DNA from: Chrysophaeum taylorii
Lineage: Eukaryota > Sar > Pelagophyceae > Pelagomonadales > Pelagomonadaceae
Length of the DNA: 34,449 bases
Reading direction: 5' to 3'
Assembly: GCA_029834535.1 (NCBI GenBank)
Contig: JAQMWT010000452.1
Location: 1 to 34,449 of the forward strand
Positions 1 through 7,920 of the stretch are shown in pieces. The translations under genes and the position numbers were made by a program. Every line of letters starts with the position of its first letter. Position 1 is the first letter of the stretch. The notes below the pieces were generated by a model. It was not told the DNA's origin. It saw only the letters and a list, made by a program, of their open reading frames with translations, and made no database searches.

Positions 1-19
1 GCGCACGATAGAGACGCGC

Positions 20-424
20 CGCTTATGTGCCACCGCGCGGTAAGAATGGCAATGTTCTTTTTCCGTTGACGCTGGCGTGCCCCCCTGAGCTTTTTTGGCT
101 TGAATGCATCGGAAGTAGAGGGTGCGCATGTGCACGTTGAGTTGTGTACGACCAAGTCATACACAAATCCGAGCTTGAGGAACTCCTGTGGCGTTGGTGG
201 TGCGTGTAAGTACACCAAGATAAATTTCGAAATGAGTTCCTGAAGACGATGATATGTGTGAAGCCTCCCCATTCGGATGGGATGGTCACATAGCCGCCGT
301 CGCACGCCCAGACTTCGCCGGCTTTGTGGGTTTGCTCAAAAGAAGGCTTGGTCGCATTGAAATGCTTGTGCGGGTGGCGCTTGTTGTGTGCGATGCAGTC
401 GGTGCATAAGTCGCGATATGTATG
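20..424 (-). CDS. Integrase N-terminal zinc-finger end and start of catalytic core (partial)
   Basis: This frame is open from the TGA at 425-427 down to the TAA at 23-25. It begins with a C-x2-C pair (CTDC) followed by a basic stretch, then GEVWACDGGY and IPSEWGGFTHIIVF. That resembles the integrase sequence Cys-x2-Cys, then D for the first catalytic aspartate, then the beta strands of the core. The zinc-finger histidines probably lie in the preceding ORF (FHRMHH, around 500), so a frame change is needed between about 500 and 340. After about position 200 a different frame looks more integrase-like, suggesting another indel. The second catalytic Asp and the Glu are not identifiable. It could be mistaken for a hypothetical protein; domain order supports integrase. 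Confidence 0.55.
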
Positions 425-2024
425 TCAGAAGCAGAGAATCCAGGGCGAGCAAGTACGTTGGGGGCCTTGGCAGCGACATTGTCGGGCAGTGATGCATCCG
501 GTGAAAGCGATTGGCACGTTCTTTGGCATTGAGATATTCGGTGGATCCGTGTGCGATGGACTTACGAGGAATTGGATGAGCGGGAATGTGCCGTTTGCGC
601 CGAACATCGAACTTGAGTTCGGTGTCTAAGGCAGTGGAAGGCGGTGCGTCGTCATCCTGGTGCGCAGCAGGGTCACTTGGAGGTGCATCCTCATTATCAC
701 GAGTAGCGAGAGTATCTTCGTAGGACGACGATATATAGTTTAACGACATTTCGGTCAAGCAGTTGCTGGAAATAGACATCATAAAAGATTGTGCCAAAGA
801 CAAGGTATCTGTGCTGCACGTGGTGGAGGCTTGGTCAACGGTCATGAAATTGGATAAATAGGATTTCTTCGTCACGGCAGCAGTATGTTGGAAGGTAGGG
901 TCCAACATAAGGGATTTAATATCGGCGACGATGAGCGAAAGGTGCTTGTACAGAGTGCTATACGTACCGGCAGGCAGAGCATTGCTGAGCATGTCACAGC
1001 AAAGGTCATGGCGTAGAGACAAGAGGAAAGATTCCTGTTGTTTGGTGTGGTTGTTAGCACGAATCAACTCCGGTCGAGTGGGGTAGCGTAATTTCCCGTT
1101 GCGAGGGTCGAGTAAAATAATATTGGCATACCCTCGGACGGTTGGCAATGGAGCAAGCATTGAGTGGATTTTAGAGCCGAGCTTGCGGTCACTTCCACGA
1201 AGGTACCCTATATAGCGACTATGAGATAGGTGATGATCTTCCAGAGCAAAAAGAGAATCCTTGTAATCGAAAGAGTTGTCGGTGGCCTTGTAGGTAAGGC
1301 AACCAGGCATAATGAGAGCGCATCTGGACACGAGGTTTTGTATGGCGGTGCCATAGGTGGTAGCGGAGCCAACTTGGGGAAGGGCTTGGACTATCCGCAA
1401 GTAACCCATAAGCGGCCCCAGATATATGGACCTGTCCCGGTCGCGGGGGATGTCGGAAGCAGTGAACGTATACGTGCTCCCAAAGGCGTTAATGGGAGTG
1501 GAGTTTTTTGTGGTGGCGTTCTCTATGGTGAGGTCGCCGTCGGAATGGTGGCCACCAGTTAAGAAGTAGGAGTTGTGTGATGTTGATGAGGTTGTAAGTA
1601 ATAACCTGTGTGACGGTTGGTTAGTTTCGAAAACGGTTATGTAATAGGACACAGGAGTGGGTGAGTTAGTGTGTAAGCTGGCAAACAAGCTATAGAGGAT
1701 TGTAAAAATCTTGACGTGTATAGGATGTGTTGCATTGGGCAATGGCTCCATAGAGGAGCGTTTAAAGCACAACTGATGGTAAGTACACTCGGATTGAACA
1801 GAGTGAGTACGTTGCTCGTGAGCCTGTTGTGAGTGAAGGCGAAGTAGTAACATATTGAGGGATTCAAGGTCAGCCATAGTAAGCTGAGCAGAACCTGTGC
1901 GAGAGTAAGGTGCAAACGTTTTAGGAACGGTTATATATGGAGGATCGGGGAACACCCGGATCCAGTCTTTGGATATGTGGTTAGGTAGCCAAAGGCGCTT
2001 GGGAATAGCTTGTAGATCATCCAC
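336..2024 (-). CDS. C-terminal half of retrotransposon C5-cytosine methyltransferase plus linker to integrase
   Basis: This ORF (562 codons; the start is a GTG, so no true initiation is implied) lies in the same frame as the methyltransferase N-terminal half at 2660-2115. The two are joined through a TAA and about 30 open codons. Residues 1-310 would hold the target-recognition region. Near residues 313-321 RYPTRPELI fits motif IX (R-x-x-T-x-x-E-x-x-R). Residues 346-353, SNALPAGT, fit motif X (GNAVPP-like), followed by an amphipathic helix to about residue 370 (position 914). The last 190 residues are an acidic/proline linker (APPSDPAAHQDDDAPP) then a basic segment and FHRMHH, probably the start of the integrase zinc finger. 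The two-part methyltransferase assignment is strong because motif order and spacing are correct. Confidence 0.75.
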   Translation of the reverse strand: MDDLQAIPKRLWLPNHISKDWIRVFPDPPYITVPKTFAPYSRTGSAQLTMADLESLNMLLLRLHSQQAHEQRTHSVQSECTYHQLCFKRSSMEPLPNATHPIHVKIFTILYSLFASLHTNSPTPVSYYITVFETNQPSHRLLLTTSSTSHNSYFLTGGHHSDGDLTIENATTKNSTPINAFGSTYTFTASDIPRDRDRSIYLGPLMGYLRIVQALPQVGSATTYGTAIQNLVSRCALIMPGCLTYKATDNSFDYKDSLFALEDHHLSHSRYIGYLRGSDRKLGSKIHSMLAPLPTVRGYANIILLDPRNGKLRYPTRPELIRANNHTKQQESFLLSLRHDLCCDMLSNALPAGTYSTLYKHLSLIVADIKSLMLDPTFQHTAAVTKKSYLSNFMTVDQASTTCSTDTLSLAQSFMMSISSNCLTEMSLNYISSSYEDTLATRDNEDAPPSDPAAHQDDDAPPSTALDTELKFDVRRKRHIPAHPIPRKSIAHGSTEYLNAKERANRFHRMHHCPTMSLPRPPTYLLALDSLLLTYISRLMHRLHRTQQAPPAQAFQCDQAFF

Positions 2025-2114
2025 GATCTTTAGGAAGGGGCGTGGATGGAGGATGGGCCACGATGATAGTTTAATTGGTCCAGTAGAATATCTGCGGGCG
2101 ACGCATATCCACCT

Positions 2115-2117
2115 TTA
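2115..2117 (-). other. In-frame TAA inside methyltransferase motif VIII
   Basis: The upstream ORF ends GDYQSR-stop, and the same frame continues RWICVARRYS. Aligned to the canonical motif VIII pattern (Q-x-R-x-R followed by a hydrophobic strand), the stop sits exactly at the variable x between the two arginines. The frame stays open on both sides, so this is either one nonsense mutation in an otherwise intact gene or a read-through site. Confidence 0.8.
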
Positions 2118-2660
2118 TCTAGATTGGTAGTCGCCACAGAGGTAGGTCGGGAACCTATCAACAACATCGACACAGTAATCAAGAGTAGTATAGATAAGGT
2201 TGGCCACTGTGATGTGGTCTTGGTGACAGTACTTATGCGGAGGCGTCATCTCAGCCAGTAGTACCAAGGGCTGGAGTAGTTTGATGACAGACAGCATGCT
2301 GTCGAAAAGAGAATCGTCCAGCAGGCTGTGTAAGTCTTCTGACTTTTGTTGTTTTAGTAAATTCCTGTTTGTGCAGGGAGGAGTGATCTCAATTATATCA
2401 CAATAGAATGTGCGCCTTTCCTCTGGTGAGATTAGGTGAAGATGGTTAATAAAGGCGGGGAGAGATTCAAATAATAGTACAGTAGGAAAACGGTGGCGTA
2501 ACATACGAACAAGCGTATCATCAGACTCAACAACAACTTTTACATTGATATTTAAGCCTAAGTCATTAGTGGCTTGAGACAGGAACGCCGGAGTTGACAA
2601 ACCAGAACAAAGTAACATGACAGAGGGTTTGCGGAGATTGGACTCTTGTGAGAGAAACAC
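2115..2660 (-). CDS. N-terminal half of retrotransposon C5-cytosine methyltransferase
   Basis: The SAM-binding half of a DNMT/Dcm-type enzyme, which transfers a methyl group from SAM to C5 of cytosine. Residues 14-22 (VMLLCSGLS) match motif I, canonically LFSGxGG, with the second and third glycines altered. Residues 41-47 supply the acidic SAM-ribose strand (VVVESDD). Residues 94-96 are PPC, the motif IV catalytic Cys-Pro pair (Cys codon at 2375-2373). Residue E137 in LLAEMTP fits motif VI (ENV). The ORF stops within motif VIII and continues in frame at 2114. It lies 15 bases and one TGA downstream of the protease ORF in the same frame, so it was probably expressed as part of the polyprotein. 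Confidence 0.8.
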   Translation of the reverse strand: MFLSQESNLRKPSVMLLCSGLSTPAFLSQATNDLGLNINVKVVVESDDTLVRMLRHRFPTVLLFESLPAFINHLHLISPEERRTFYCDIIEITPPCTNRNLLKQQKSEDLHSLLDDSLFDSMLSVIKLLQPLVLLAEMTPPHKYCHQDHITVANLIYTTLDYCVDVVDRFPTYLCGDYQSR

Positions 2661-2675
2661 AGGGCGTGAAAGTAG

Positions 2676-4298
2676 TCAACTTAATGGCTGCGTATTTTGC
2701 TGAACAAATTTGTTCTGTTTCCGAAGATTGAGAACCAAAGGGCGAATCCACGGCCGATCTGGTAAAACTCGTTGGAGTAGGTAATTGTAGTATGCCAGTA
2801 GGTCCCTGTTTTCATGGTATCGCTTGAGGGGAAATGCAAGGGAGCGAAGTTCCAGCCGCATGTCGCGCGCGATATTGTAAGTGATACAAGGGAGAGCGGG
2901 TAAATTAGCTGCTACATAATGTATGGGTATACGTACATCTTTGTCTATGCGGCTCGTGACAGCGCTGAGCTTTGGCTCAGCTCGATCGTTGAACACGGTG
3001 GTAAGATTGGTCTGGTTCCATTCGAGCATGCTCAGGATAGCGAGATGTCGGTCATGCACTGGTTGAAGACATAAAGCGAAGTCGATCTTAACGTAGCCAA
3101 CTTGTGGATGATCTGGTATGGGAATAACGATGTTGCGTGTTAACATCATGTGTGATGCCCGTTGTTGTCCTGTTGCCGTCTGAATAACAATCGGAGCGAA
3201 TGTGAAGTCCAATGGAATTATATGATTGGGTATTGCGAAATCGTAGGTGGACATCAACGAGATGGTAGCACAAGAGTCAAAATATAGAAAAGAGCAATGT
3301 GGAGGGACACTGTTTACCTTCATGTAGTTGGTGAGGAAGGCGTTTTCCGAATGTGGGCAAGTAGTGGAGAGGCTGGCTGTAAAGAAGTTCTTCAGCAATA
3401 ACAGATTTGTTGGAATAAAGATCGGTTGAACGGGTGGTGATGGTTCGTCAGCCTCATCAGCCATGCCCTGCTTTTCATCAAATGACGATAGCAAAGTATG
3501 ATCGGCATCCCTTTTGGTTTCGGCTTGTGATGATGTGTTGAGGGCAGATTGGACCTGTGAAGATAGCGAGGACAATAATGCTGGTGTTAAAGCCGAGATG
3601 GCGGAAGCGGTAAAGAGGCTAGACACAGTATTGGAAGGATTACCCTGTGTGTTTGTAGTAGGAGGAGTTGTTGTTGGGGTGGGAGCAGTAACGACAGTAT
3701 GGTGTTGTGGCTCCACGTAGTTTAACGACTTTTCGGTCGAGGATAGATGAACGTCTACATCACAAATGATGTCTTCTGCAAACATGAGCTGTTCGTTTAG
3801 ACGAAGTAAACTACTGTTGTCCTCAGTAGATGTCGTTGACAGGATATCAGCTGATTGTAGCAGAGTCTCAAATAACTTGTTGATATTATGTTGTAGCTGA
3901 GCCGTGGTATCATTATCTGTCACATGCTTCGTGAGTTCGCTACACTGTTCTCGCAGGGTGTTTAAGGTGTGGTTTGTTCGATCTAATAATTTCATGTTAG
4001 ACCGAGAGGACCTGTCAAAAGTGCGGGGGTAAATTGGACGGTCATGGGACTGTCCGGCAGTTTTCTTGGTGACGTAAGAATCACCAGGACGATAATACGA
4101 TAAATCGCTGCGAGAGAAAGGCTGGCGAGCATCATTAGAGTTACGCAAGCGTCTAGCATTAAACGTGGAAGATGTACCAGGTTGGGACGAAGTGATGAAG
4201 GCGAGTGTGTTAGCAGTTTGAGTCAGACTTTTGTCCGATGAGTCCAAAGTGTGTAAGTAGTAACTTTGGCTTTGGTTGAGATGATAAACCTTCGACAT
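2676..4298 (-). CDS. Retrotransposon polyprotein segment with aspartic protease (540 codons)
   Basis: Residues 1-330 are low-complexity Ser/Thr-rich with Gln/Asn, containing a possible helical stretch (about 105-195) and a Thr/Pro hinge (204-222). A retropepsin-like domain follows at about 335-440. FLYFDSCATISLMS carries the catalytic Asp at 341 in the setting of copia DSGAT, but Gly is replaced by Cys (DSC). AILSMLEWN at about 420-428 resembles the second protease strand, canonically ILGMDWL. The first 89 bases overlap the preceding ORF in another frame (equivalent to +1). The frame ends with TGA at 2676-2678 and resumes in frame as the methyltransferase. The role would be to cleave the Gag-Pol precursor; activity with DSC is uncertain. 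Confidence 0.6.
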   Translation of the reverse strand: MSKVYHLNQSQSYYLHTLDSSDKSLTQTANTLAFITSSQPGTSSTFNARRLRNSNDARQPFSRSDLSYYRPGDSYVTKKTAGQSHDRPIYPRTFDRSSRSNMKLLDRTNHTLNTLREQCSELTKHVTDNDTTAQLQHNINKLFETLLQSADILSTTSTEDNSSLLRLNEQLMFAEDIICDVDVHLSSTEKSLNYVEPQHHTVVTAPTPTTTPPTTNTQGNPSNTVSSLFTASAISALTPALLSSLSSQVQSALNTSSQAETKRDADHTLLSSFDEKQGMADEADEPSPPVQPIFIPTNLLLLKNFFTASLSTTCPHSENAFLTNYMKVNSVPPHCSFLYFDSCATISLMSTYDFAIPNHIIPLDFTFAPIVIQTATGQQRASHMMLTRNIVIPIPDHPQVGYVKIDFALCLQPVHDRHLAILSMLEWNQTNLTTVFNDRAEPKLSAVTSRIDKDVRIPIHYVAANLPALPCITYNIARDMRLELRSLAFPLKRYHENRDLLAYYNYLLQRVLPDRPWIRPLVLNLRKQNKFVQQNTQPLS

Positions 4299-4836
4299 AG
4301 GGTTGCCAAGAAACAGGGCGTTCTAAGCGTCTTTTGTTCGACCCATTTGATACTACATTGTAAAGGTCTAATGCGCATTCTAAAATGTAGCTTGGGTTGG
4401 TAGGGTGACACAATCGTTCAGCTTCTGGTACAGGTCGAGATGAAGATCGGGTTTCGTACATATAACACCAATCTACCCAACCACGATCGTAACGATTGTT
4501 GCTGGTATTATCGGCATAATGCCGATGTATCTCTTCATAGATTTTTCTGCAAAGAGTGCCAAAGTCGAATTGAAGGTCAGTCTCTTCCTGGTTAAGTTGG
4601 TAAGAGATTTGCCTAAATGCTAGGACAGCTTCGATAAATACATGGACATACCAGTTAGGATTATAAACAACAGAGTTAAATTGCTGTTTCAAATAAGACA
4701 CATCAGTAGTCGTAACAGACTCGTAGTGATAAAGGCGATGAGCATAATAGCTCGAGCCTTGTTGGGTAAATAACTTTGTTGTATATCTCATTGATGGCGG
4801 GCCAGGCCGCAAGTGCCGGTTTTCCAACACTTTCAA
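4210..4836 (-). CDS. Gag-like segment 2 of the left retrotransposon
   Basis: This 208-codon ORF overlaps the end of the first gag ORF (4836-4703) and the start of the protease ORF (4298-4210), each time in a frame one base further on. Continuous protein-like composition on both sides of the overlaps suggests it is the middle of a Gag protein rather than a separate gene. It is rich in aromatic residues (RGWVDWCYMYE, NPNWYVHVF), as capsid folds often are. No zinc knuckle is visible. The repeated +1 shifts could be programmed or simple indels; I cannot tell which. Confidence 0.45.
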   Translation of the reverse strand: MKVLENRHLRPGPPSMRYTTKLFTQQGSSYYAHRLYHYESVTTTDVSYLKQQFNSVVYNPNWYVHVFIEAVLAFRQISYQLNQEETDLQFDFGTLCRKIYEEIHRHYADNTSNNRYDRGWVDWCYMYETRSSSRPVPEAERLCHPTNPSYILECALDLYNVVSNGSNKRRLERPVSWQPYVEGLSSQPKPKLLLTHFGLIGQKSDSNC

Positions 4837-5536
4837 GATTGAAGTAAGTATGCAAGAATGTAGCGTACGTGTTCTGGTAAGTGTGCCAGTCAGCTGCAGT
4901 TAACGAAAACATGGTAACCGGGGCACGAACACGAGTGTCGAAAGCTAGTGCCTTCGGGTGCGCGCGATTTAAGATTCGTTCCTCTTCTAAGAAACGAGCG
5001 TTGATTTCAGGACGTAATGCCTTGACTTCATAGTCGTAACAGACGGTAGTTAGCTGAGCTACTTCTGCATCAGGTAAGTGGGGGAAAGCTTCGTTGGTGA
5101 AATGCCATTCCTGATACTCAGGGGGTAACTCATCAACAGCTAAACGGAGATCAGCAGCCCTATCGGTCTTCCATTCCAGGAAAACGCGATCGAGAATTTG
5201 ATTCCGGAGGATTTCGTAGTCCTTGCATGACCGAGTATATGCTTCATACGAGTCGTACTCGAGGAAAGCATCGGCATGACTGGACCGTAGTAATTGCTTG
5301 ATATGCTTGATTTGCAAGGATACCTTGCGGTTCTGAAGCTGAAAGCGGTTTCCCTCATTAAGAAACTCAACTACAGGAGCTTCGAGCTTCAATATATCCG
5401 CACCTGTGATCGCCTTAGGTGCGGCTCGTGCTGCGTGTTCTGCCATAGCAGTTGACGGGGAACCTGTGGGTTCAGTCACGCAGTTGACACTGTCTAGACA
5501 TTCTAAGGGGGTCTGTCTATCGGTGTCTATGTACAC
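4703..5536 (-). CDS. Gag-like capsid protein, first ORF of the left retrotransposon
   Basis: The first substantial ORF of the element on the minus strand, 277 codons from an ATG at 5536. After about 45 disordered residues comes a mainly helical region (ADILKLEAPVVEFLNEG, KHIKQLLRSSHADAFLEY), consistent with a retrotransposon capsid. I do not recognise a specific family signature, so the gag call comes from position (first ORF, upstream of the protease) and size. The useful part of the frame probably ends near 4780, where the overlapping ORF takes over; the last 15-20 codons look like out-of-frame translation. Confidence 0.5.
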   Translation of the reverse strand: MYIDTDRQTPLECLDSVNCVTEPTGSPSTAMAEHAARAAPKAITGADILKLEAPVVEFLNEGNRFQLQNRKVSLQIKHIKQLLRSSHADAFLEYDSYEAYTRSCKDYEILRNQILDRVFLEWKTDRAADLRLAVDELPPEYQEWHFTNEAFPHLPDAEVAQLTTVCYDYEVKALRPEINARFLEEERILNRAHPKALAFDTRVRAPVTMFSLTAADWHTYQNTYATFLHTYFNLESVGKPALAAWPAINEIYNKVIYPTRLELLCSSPLSLRVCYDY

Positions 5537-6287
5537 TCATCGATTTTTCGATGGAAAATGTGTCTATATGACGACTGTGCAAGCTGTGAGTCCAGAGTAG
5601 TGTCGCTAAGCGTAGTCACTCAGGCAGCTGGTTAGTTTTGGTGCTCTCAAGGAGCTTGTTAAGCATTGCCATGGAATGTACGAGTGGACGTACCCAAAAT
5701 ATTCCATAACATGTGTGCAAGAGTACAGGTTAGCCAATTACACACACATCAACATTAACATGACAATACGATGCTATGAACAGGTGCACACAAGGTTACA
5801 CGATCACGTGTGCAAAAAGATATTATATACAGCCCAATGGTAATGGCGATATATTGACAAGCGTGTCACATGTCGAGGCTAGGTCGGCGCGGTAACGACC
5901 CAATACCCATAGGTTACGTGCATGTTGACACATGGTTTCTCAGGGACCCGCCTGGGCCCATAACCTGCAGAGCATTTAGCAAGCAGTGGTAAGTCATCTG
6001 GGAAACCACCCCGTCTCATCGTGAACGTCTGGAAAGGCTAATTCGGGGAATGAAAGGTTATGTTCCCTATATCCTCAGAACACGACAAGCGGTATCTAGA
6101 ACTACGAGAAAGGTTAAGTGTATAGTGCTACATACCTCGGGACGCGCTAGACCATGATGATGAGCGTAGGCACAAATCAGAGGACTATTTGATTGTGTAG
6201 AAAGGAAGAAGAAGGGTAAGGAAGAGATCACGTTCTCAACGGACGGATAAGGGTAAAAGGCAGCAGATTTCTCTGCACTATTTTCGA
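5537..6287. other. Non-coding stretch upstream of gag: probable leader/LTR of the left retrotransposon
   Basis: No convincing ORF on either strand. The stretch is AT-richer than the neighbouring genes and lies where the 5' untranslated leader and 5' LTR of the minus-strand element should be. A small imperfect inverted repeat is present at 5671-5707 (ATGGAAT ... ATTCCAT, with GTACG/CGTAC nested inside). I could not identify LTR ends or a tRNA primer-binding site, since the matching 3' LTR is outside the window. Confidence 0.35.
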
Positions 6288-6374
6288 GAAATCGACCAAA
6301 AAAGTTTATGTTTTATATAGGTTTCTATACATGGAAATCGACCAAAAAAGTTTATGTTTTATATAGGTTTCTAT
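6288..6374. repeat. 41-bp direct repeat, two copies at 46-bp spacing
   Basis: The 41-base sequence beginning GAAATCGACCAAAAAAG and ending GGTTTCTAT occurs at 6288-6328 and again identically at 6334-6374. The AT-rich repeat includes a TTTTATATAGG segment. It could be a tandem duplication at the retrotransposon edge. Confidence 0.9.
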
Positions 6375-6478
6375 GTGTGTGGCGCGATGGGAGCGGGAGA
6401 TCGGCGTATTACATGAGTTTTTTTTGGGAGGGGGTGCTCGACTCGAAGAAGCAGGAGAGTGGGGTGGGAAGAAGAAAG

Positions 6479-6482
<4 letters not shown>

Positions 6483-6546
<64 letters not shown>
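6483..6546. repeat. (AG)32 microsatellite
   Basis: A perfect 64-base AG dinucleotide tract, preceded by a purine-rich GAAGAAGAAAGAAA lead-in. It lies just beyond the 3' end of the EF-hand gene, about 50 bases from its stop codon, so in the transcript it would be a CU-rich 3' UTR tract. Confidence 0.97.
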
Positions 6547-6550
<4 letters not shown>

Positions 6551-6598
6551 TTGAAGAACAAGACGAAAAAAGACGACGACTTCGAACTGCGAAAAATA

Positions 6599-7816
6599 TT
6601 ATGCGGTTTTGTCTTCGACGTCGATGACCGTGTCGGTGGAGCAGAGGTAGAGGTCGAGGGGGGTGGGCTTGGTTCCCCCAGGGCGTCGCTGGTTTCCTTG
6701 CGCTGCCCGTCGGACCGGCGTGGTGCCGTCGAGGATTCTGTCCGTCTCGGTCGCGGAGTGGGGTTGGTGCTCGGGTTCTTTTTGCTCTTCTTCTTCTTCT
6801 TCTTCTTCTTTGCGGGAGTCGCGCTGCTGGGGCGGAAAGGCGGACAAGTTGTCTAGCTTGCGGGAGAGCGACGCGACAATATTTGTGAGATCGTCGAGGC
6901 GGTCGCGCACATCGTTGAGGTCCTTCCAGACGGGTATCACTCGAAGCGGGCCAGGGTCGTCCGAATCCTGCGATCCGCGCGGACTCTCATCGGATAGATC
7001 GCGAGATGTGCGCCTGTAGAGGCGATTGTCGACGACAGACTGTCGGATCTGGTAGACCCAGCCCGCCATCATGCGATTGACCGTCCGCGGGTCGTGGGAA
7101 ATGCCAACGTCGTCTAATAACTTGTTGTCTAAATCGTCTTTTCTGCCGGTTTTGAAGTTCATCTCGCTCTGCGTCAACGTGAGGTTGAACTTTTGGAAGA
7201 TCGGCAAGAGGATCGGTCCTGCCATGACGGCGAGGATGAGACCAAAGAAGGCGAGCTCCCAGGTGCAAATGACGATCGCGACCATCTTGCCCAAGGGGCC
7301 CGGTCGAAAATCTTTCCCCGAGACGAGCACGAAGCCCTCGACTTGGAGTATTTCCTGGATGAGGATCATGAAACAGTCGATCCAGGGCCAGTCCTCCGCG
7401 TATGACAGCATCGTCCCGAACACGGCCGCGACGGTGATCATGACGCTGGGGACGCCCACGAACGTGAAGAGCACGAGCTTCTGCAGGGCCTCGATGAGTT
7501 GGAGCCTGTCGACGTACGTCTCGGCGTCGCGCTTGAACGCGATGATCATCTCGCGGAAGTCAACCCGACCGTTGTTCGCCGTGTCGAGCTCGGCCCACAG
7601 CTCGGCAACGGTCTCGGGCGTGCTCTCGATGCCGAGCTCGCGGAGCCCGGCGCCGAACTCGTGCAGCGTGAGCTCACCCTTGCCCGACGAGTCGAGCGCA
7701 TGGAACACGTCGATAATGTCCGTGTTCGTGTCGTAGAGCCGCGCGTAGATTCGATGCTTGAGGCGCACGACTGACTTCTCCAGCGGCCCAAGCCGCATCC
7801 AGGACGGCAAACACAT
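6599..7816 (-). CDS. EF-hand protein with two transmembrane segments (possible ion-channel-like protein)
   Basis: An intronless 405-codon ORF from an ATG at 7816-7814. Residues 42-53 (DSSGKGELTLHE) and 78-89 (DTANNGRVDFRE) are two canonical EF-hand calcium loops with acidic residues at positions 1 and 12. Hydrophobic spans follow at about 113-138 and 178-205. Between them is a partly hydrophobic, Trp-flanked segment (WPWIDCFMILIQEIL), a layout like a pore loop between two helices. No potassium selectivity motif (TVGYG) is present. The C-terminal third is polar and probably cytosolic, with a heptad-like segment (about 290-320) and a Glu run encoded by a TTC repeat at 6786-6811. A calcium-regulated membrane protein is a fair inference; transported ion and partners are unknown. 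Codon use is GC-rich, unlike the adjacent retrotransposon. Confidence 0.75.
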   Translation of the reverse strand: MCLPSWMRLGPLEKSVVRLKHRIYARLYDTNTDIIDVFHALDSSGKGELTLHEFGAGLRELGIESTPETVAELWAELDTANNGRVDFREMIIAFKRDAETYVDRLQLIEALQKLVLFTFVGVPSVMITVAAVFGTMLSYAEDWPWIDCFMILIQEILQVEGFVLVSGKDFRPGPLGKMVAIVICTWELAFFGLILAVMAGPILLPIFQKFNLTLTQSEMNFKTGRKDDLDNKLLDDVGISHDPRTVNRMMAGWVYQIRQSVVDNRLYRRTSRDLSDESPRGSQDSDDPGPLRVIPVWKDLNDVRDRLDDLTNIVASLSRKLDNLSAFPPQQRDSRKEEEEEEEEQKEPEHQPHSATETDRILDGTTPVRRAAQGNQRRPGGTKPTPLDLYLCSTDTVIDVEDKTA

Positions 7817-7920
7817 ACTAAGACGCCGGCGGATGCGGCGGCGTGGTCTTTAAGAAAATTGACACAGGCATGAGGAGTTCATTCATGAATTATTCGGCTA
7901 TATGTGTCTTTAAATGTCGA

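Larger units (their letters stand above)
1..5536 (-). mobile_element. Ty1/copia-like LTR retrotransposon carrying a DNA methyltransferase (partial, runs off left edge)
   Basis: Read on the minus strand, the parts are a gag-like protein (5536-4210, two frames), a long ORF with an aspartic-protease signature (4298-2676), a C5-cytosine methyltransferase (2660 to about 915) and an integrase-like segment (about 520 to 20). Integrase directly after the protease/methyltransferase block, with no reverse transcriptase between, is the Ty1/copia (Pseudoviridae) order, so RT and RNase H should lie beyond position 1. The protease, methyltransferase and linker ORFs share one frame from 4298 to 336, separated only by a TGA (2676-2678) and a TAA (2115-2117). 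The two upstream frame changes and the integrase change are each equivalent to +1. Superfamily assignment rests on domain order and a copia-like protease signature; RT itself is not visible. Confidence 0.7.

Noticed and set aside
6308..6856. Plus-strand ORF with an Arg-Glu repeat
   Set aside because: It is the translation of the (AG)32 tract plus antisense of the EF-hand gene's 3' end.
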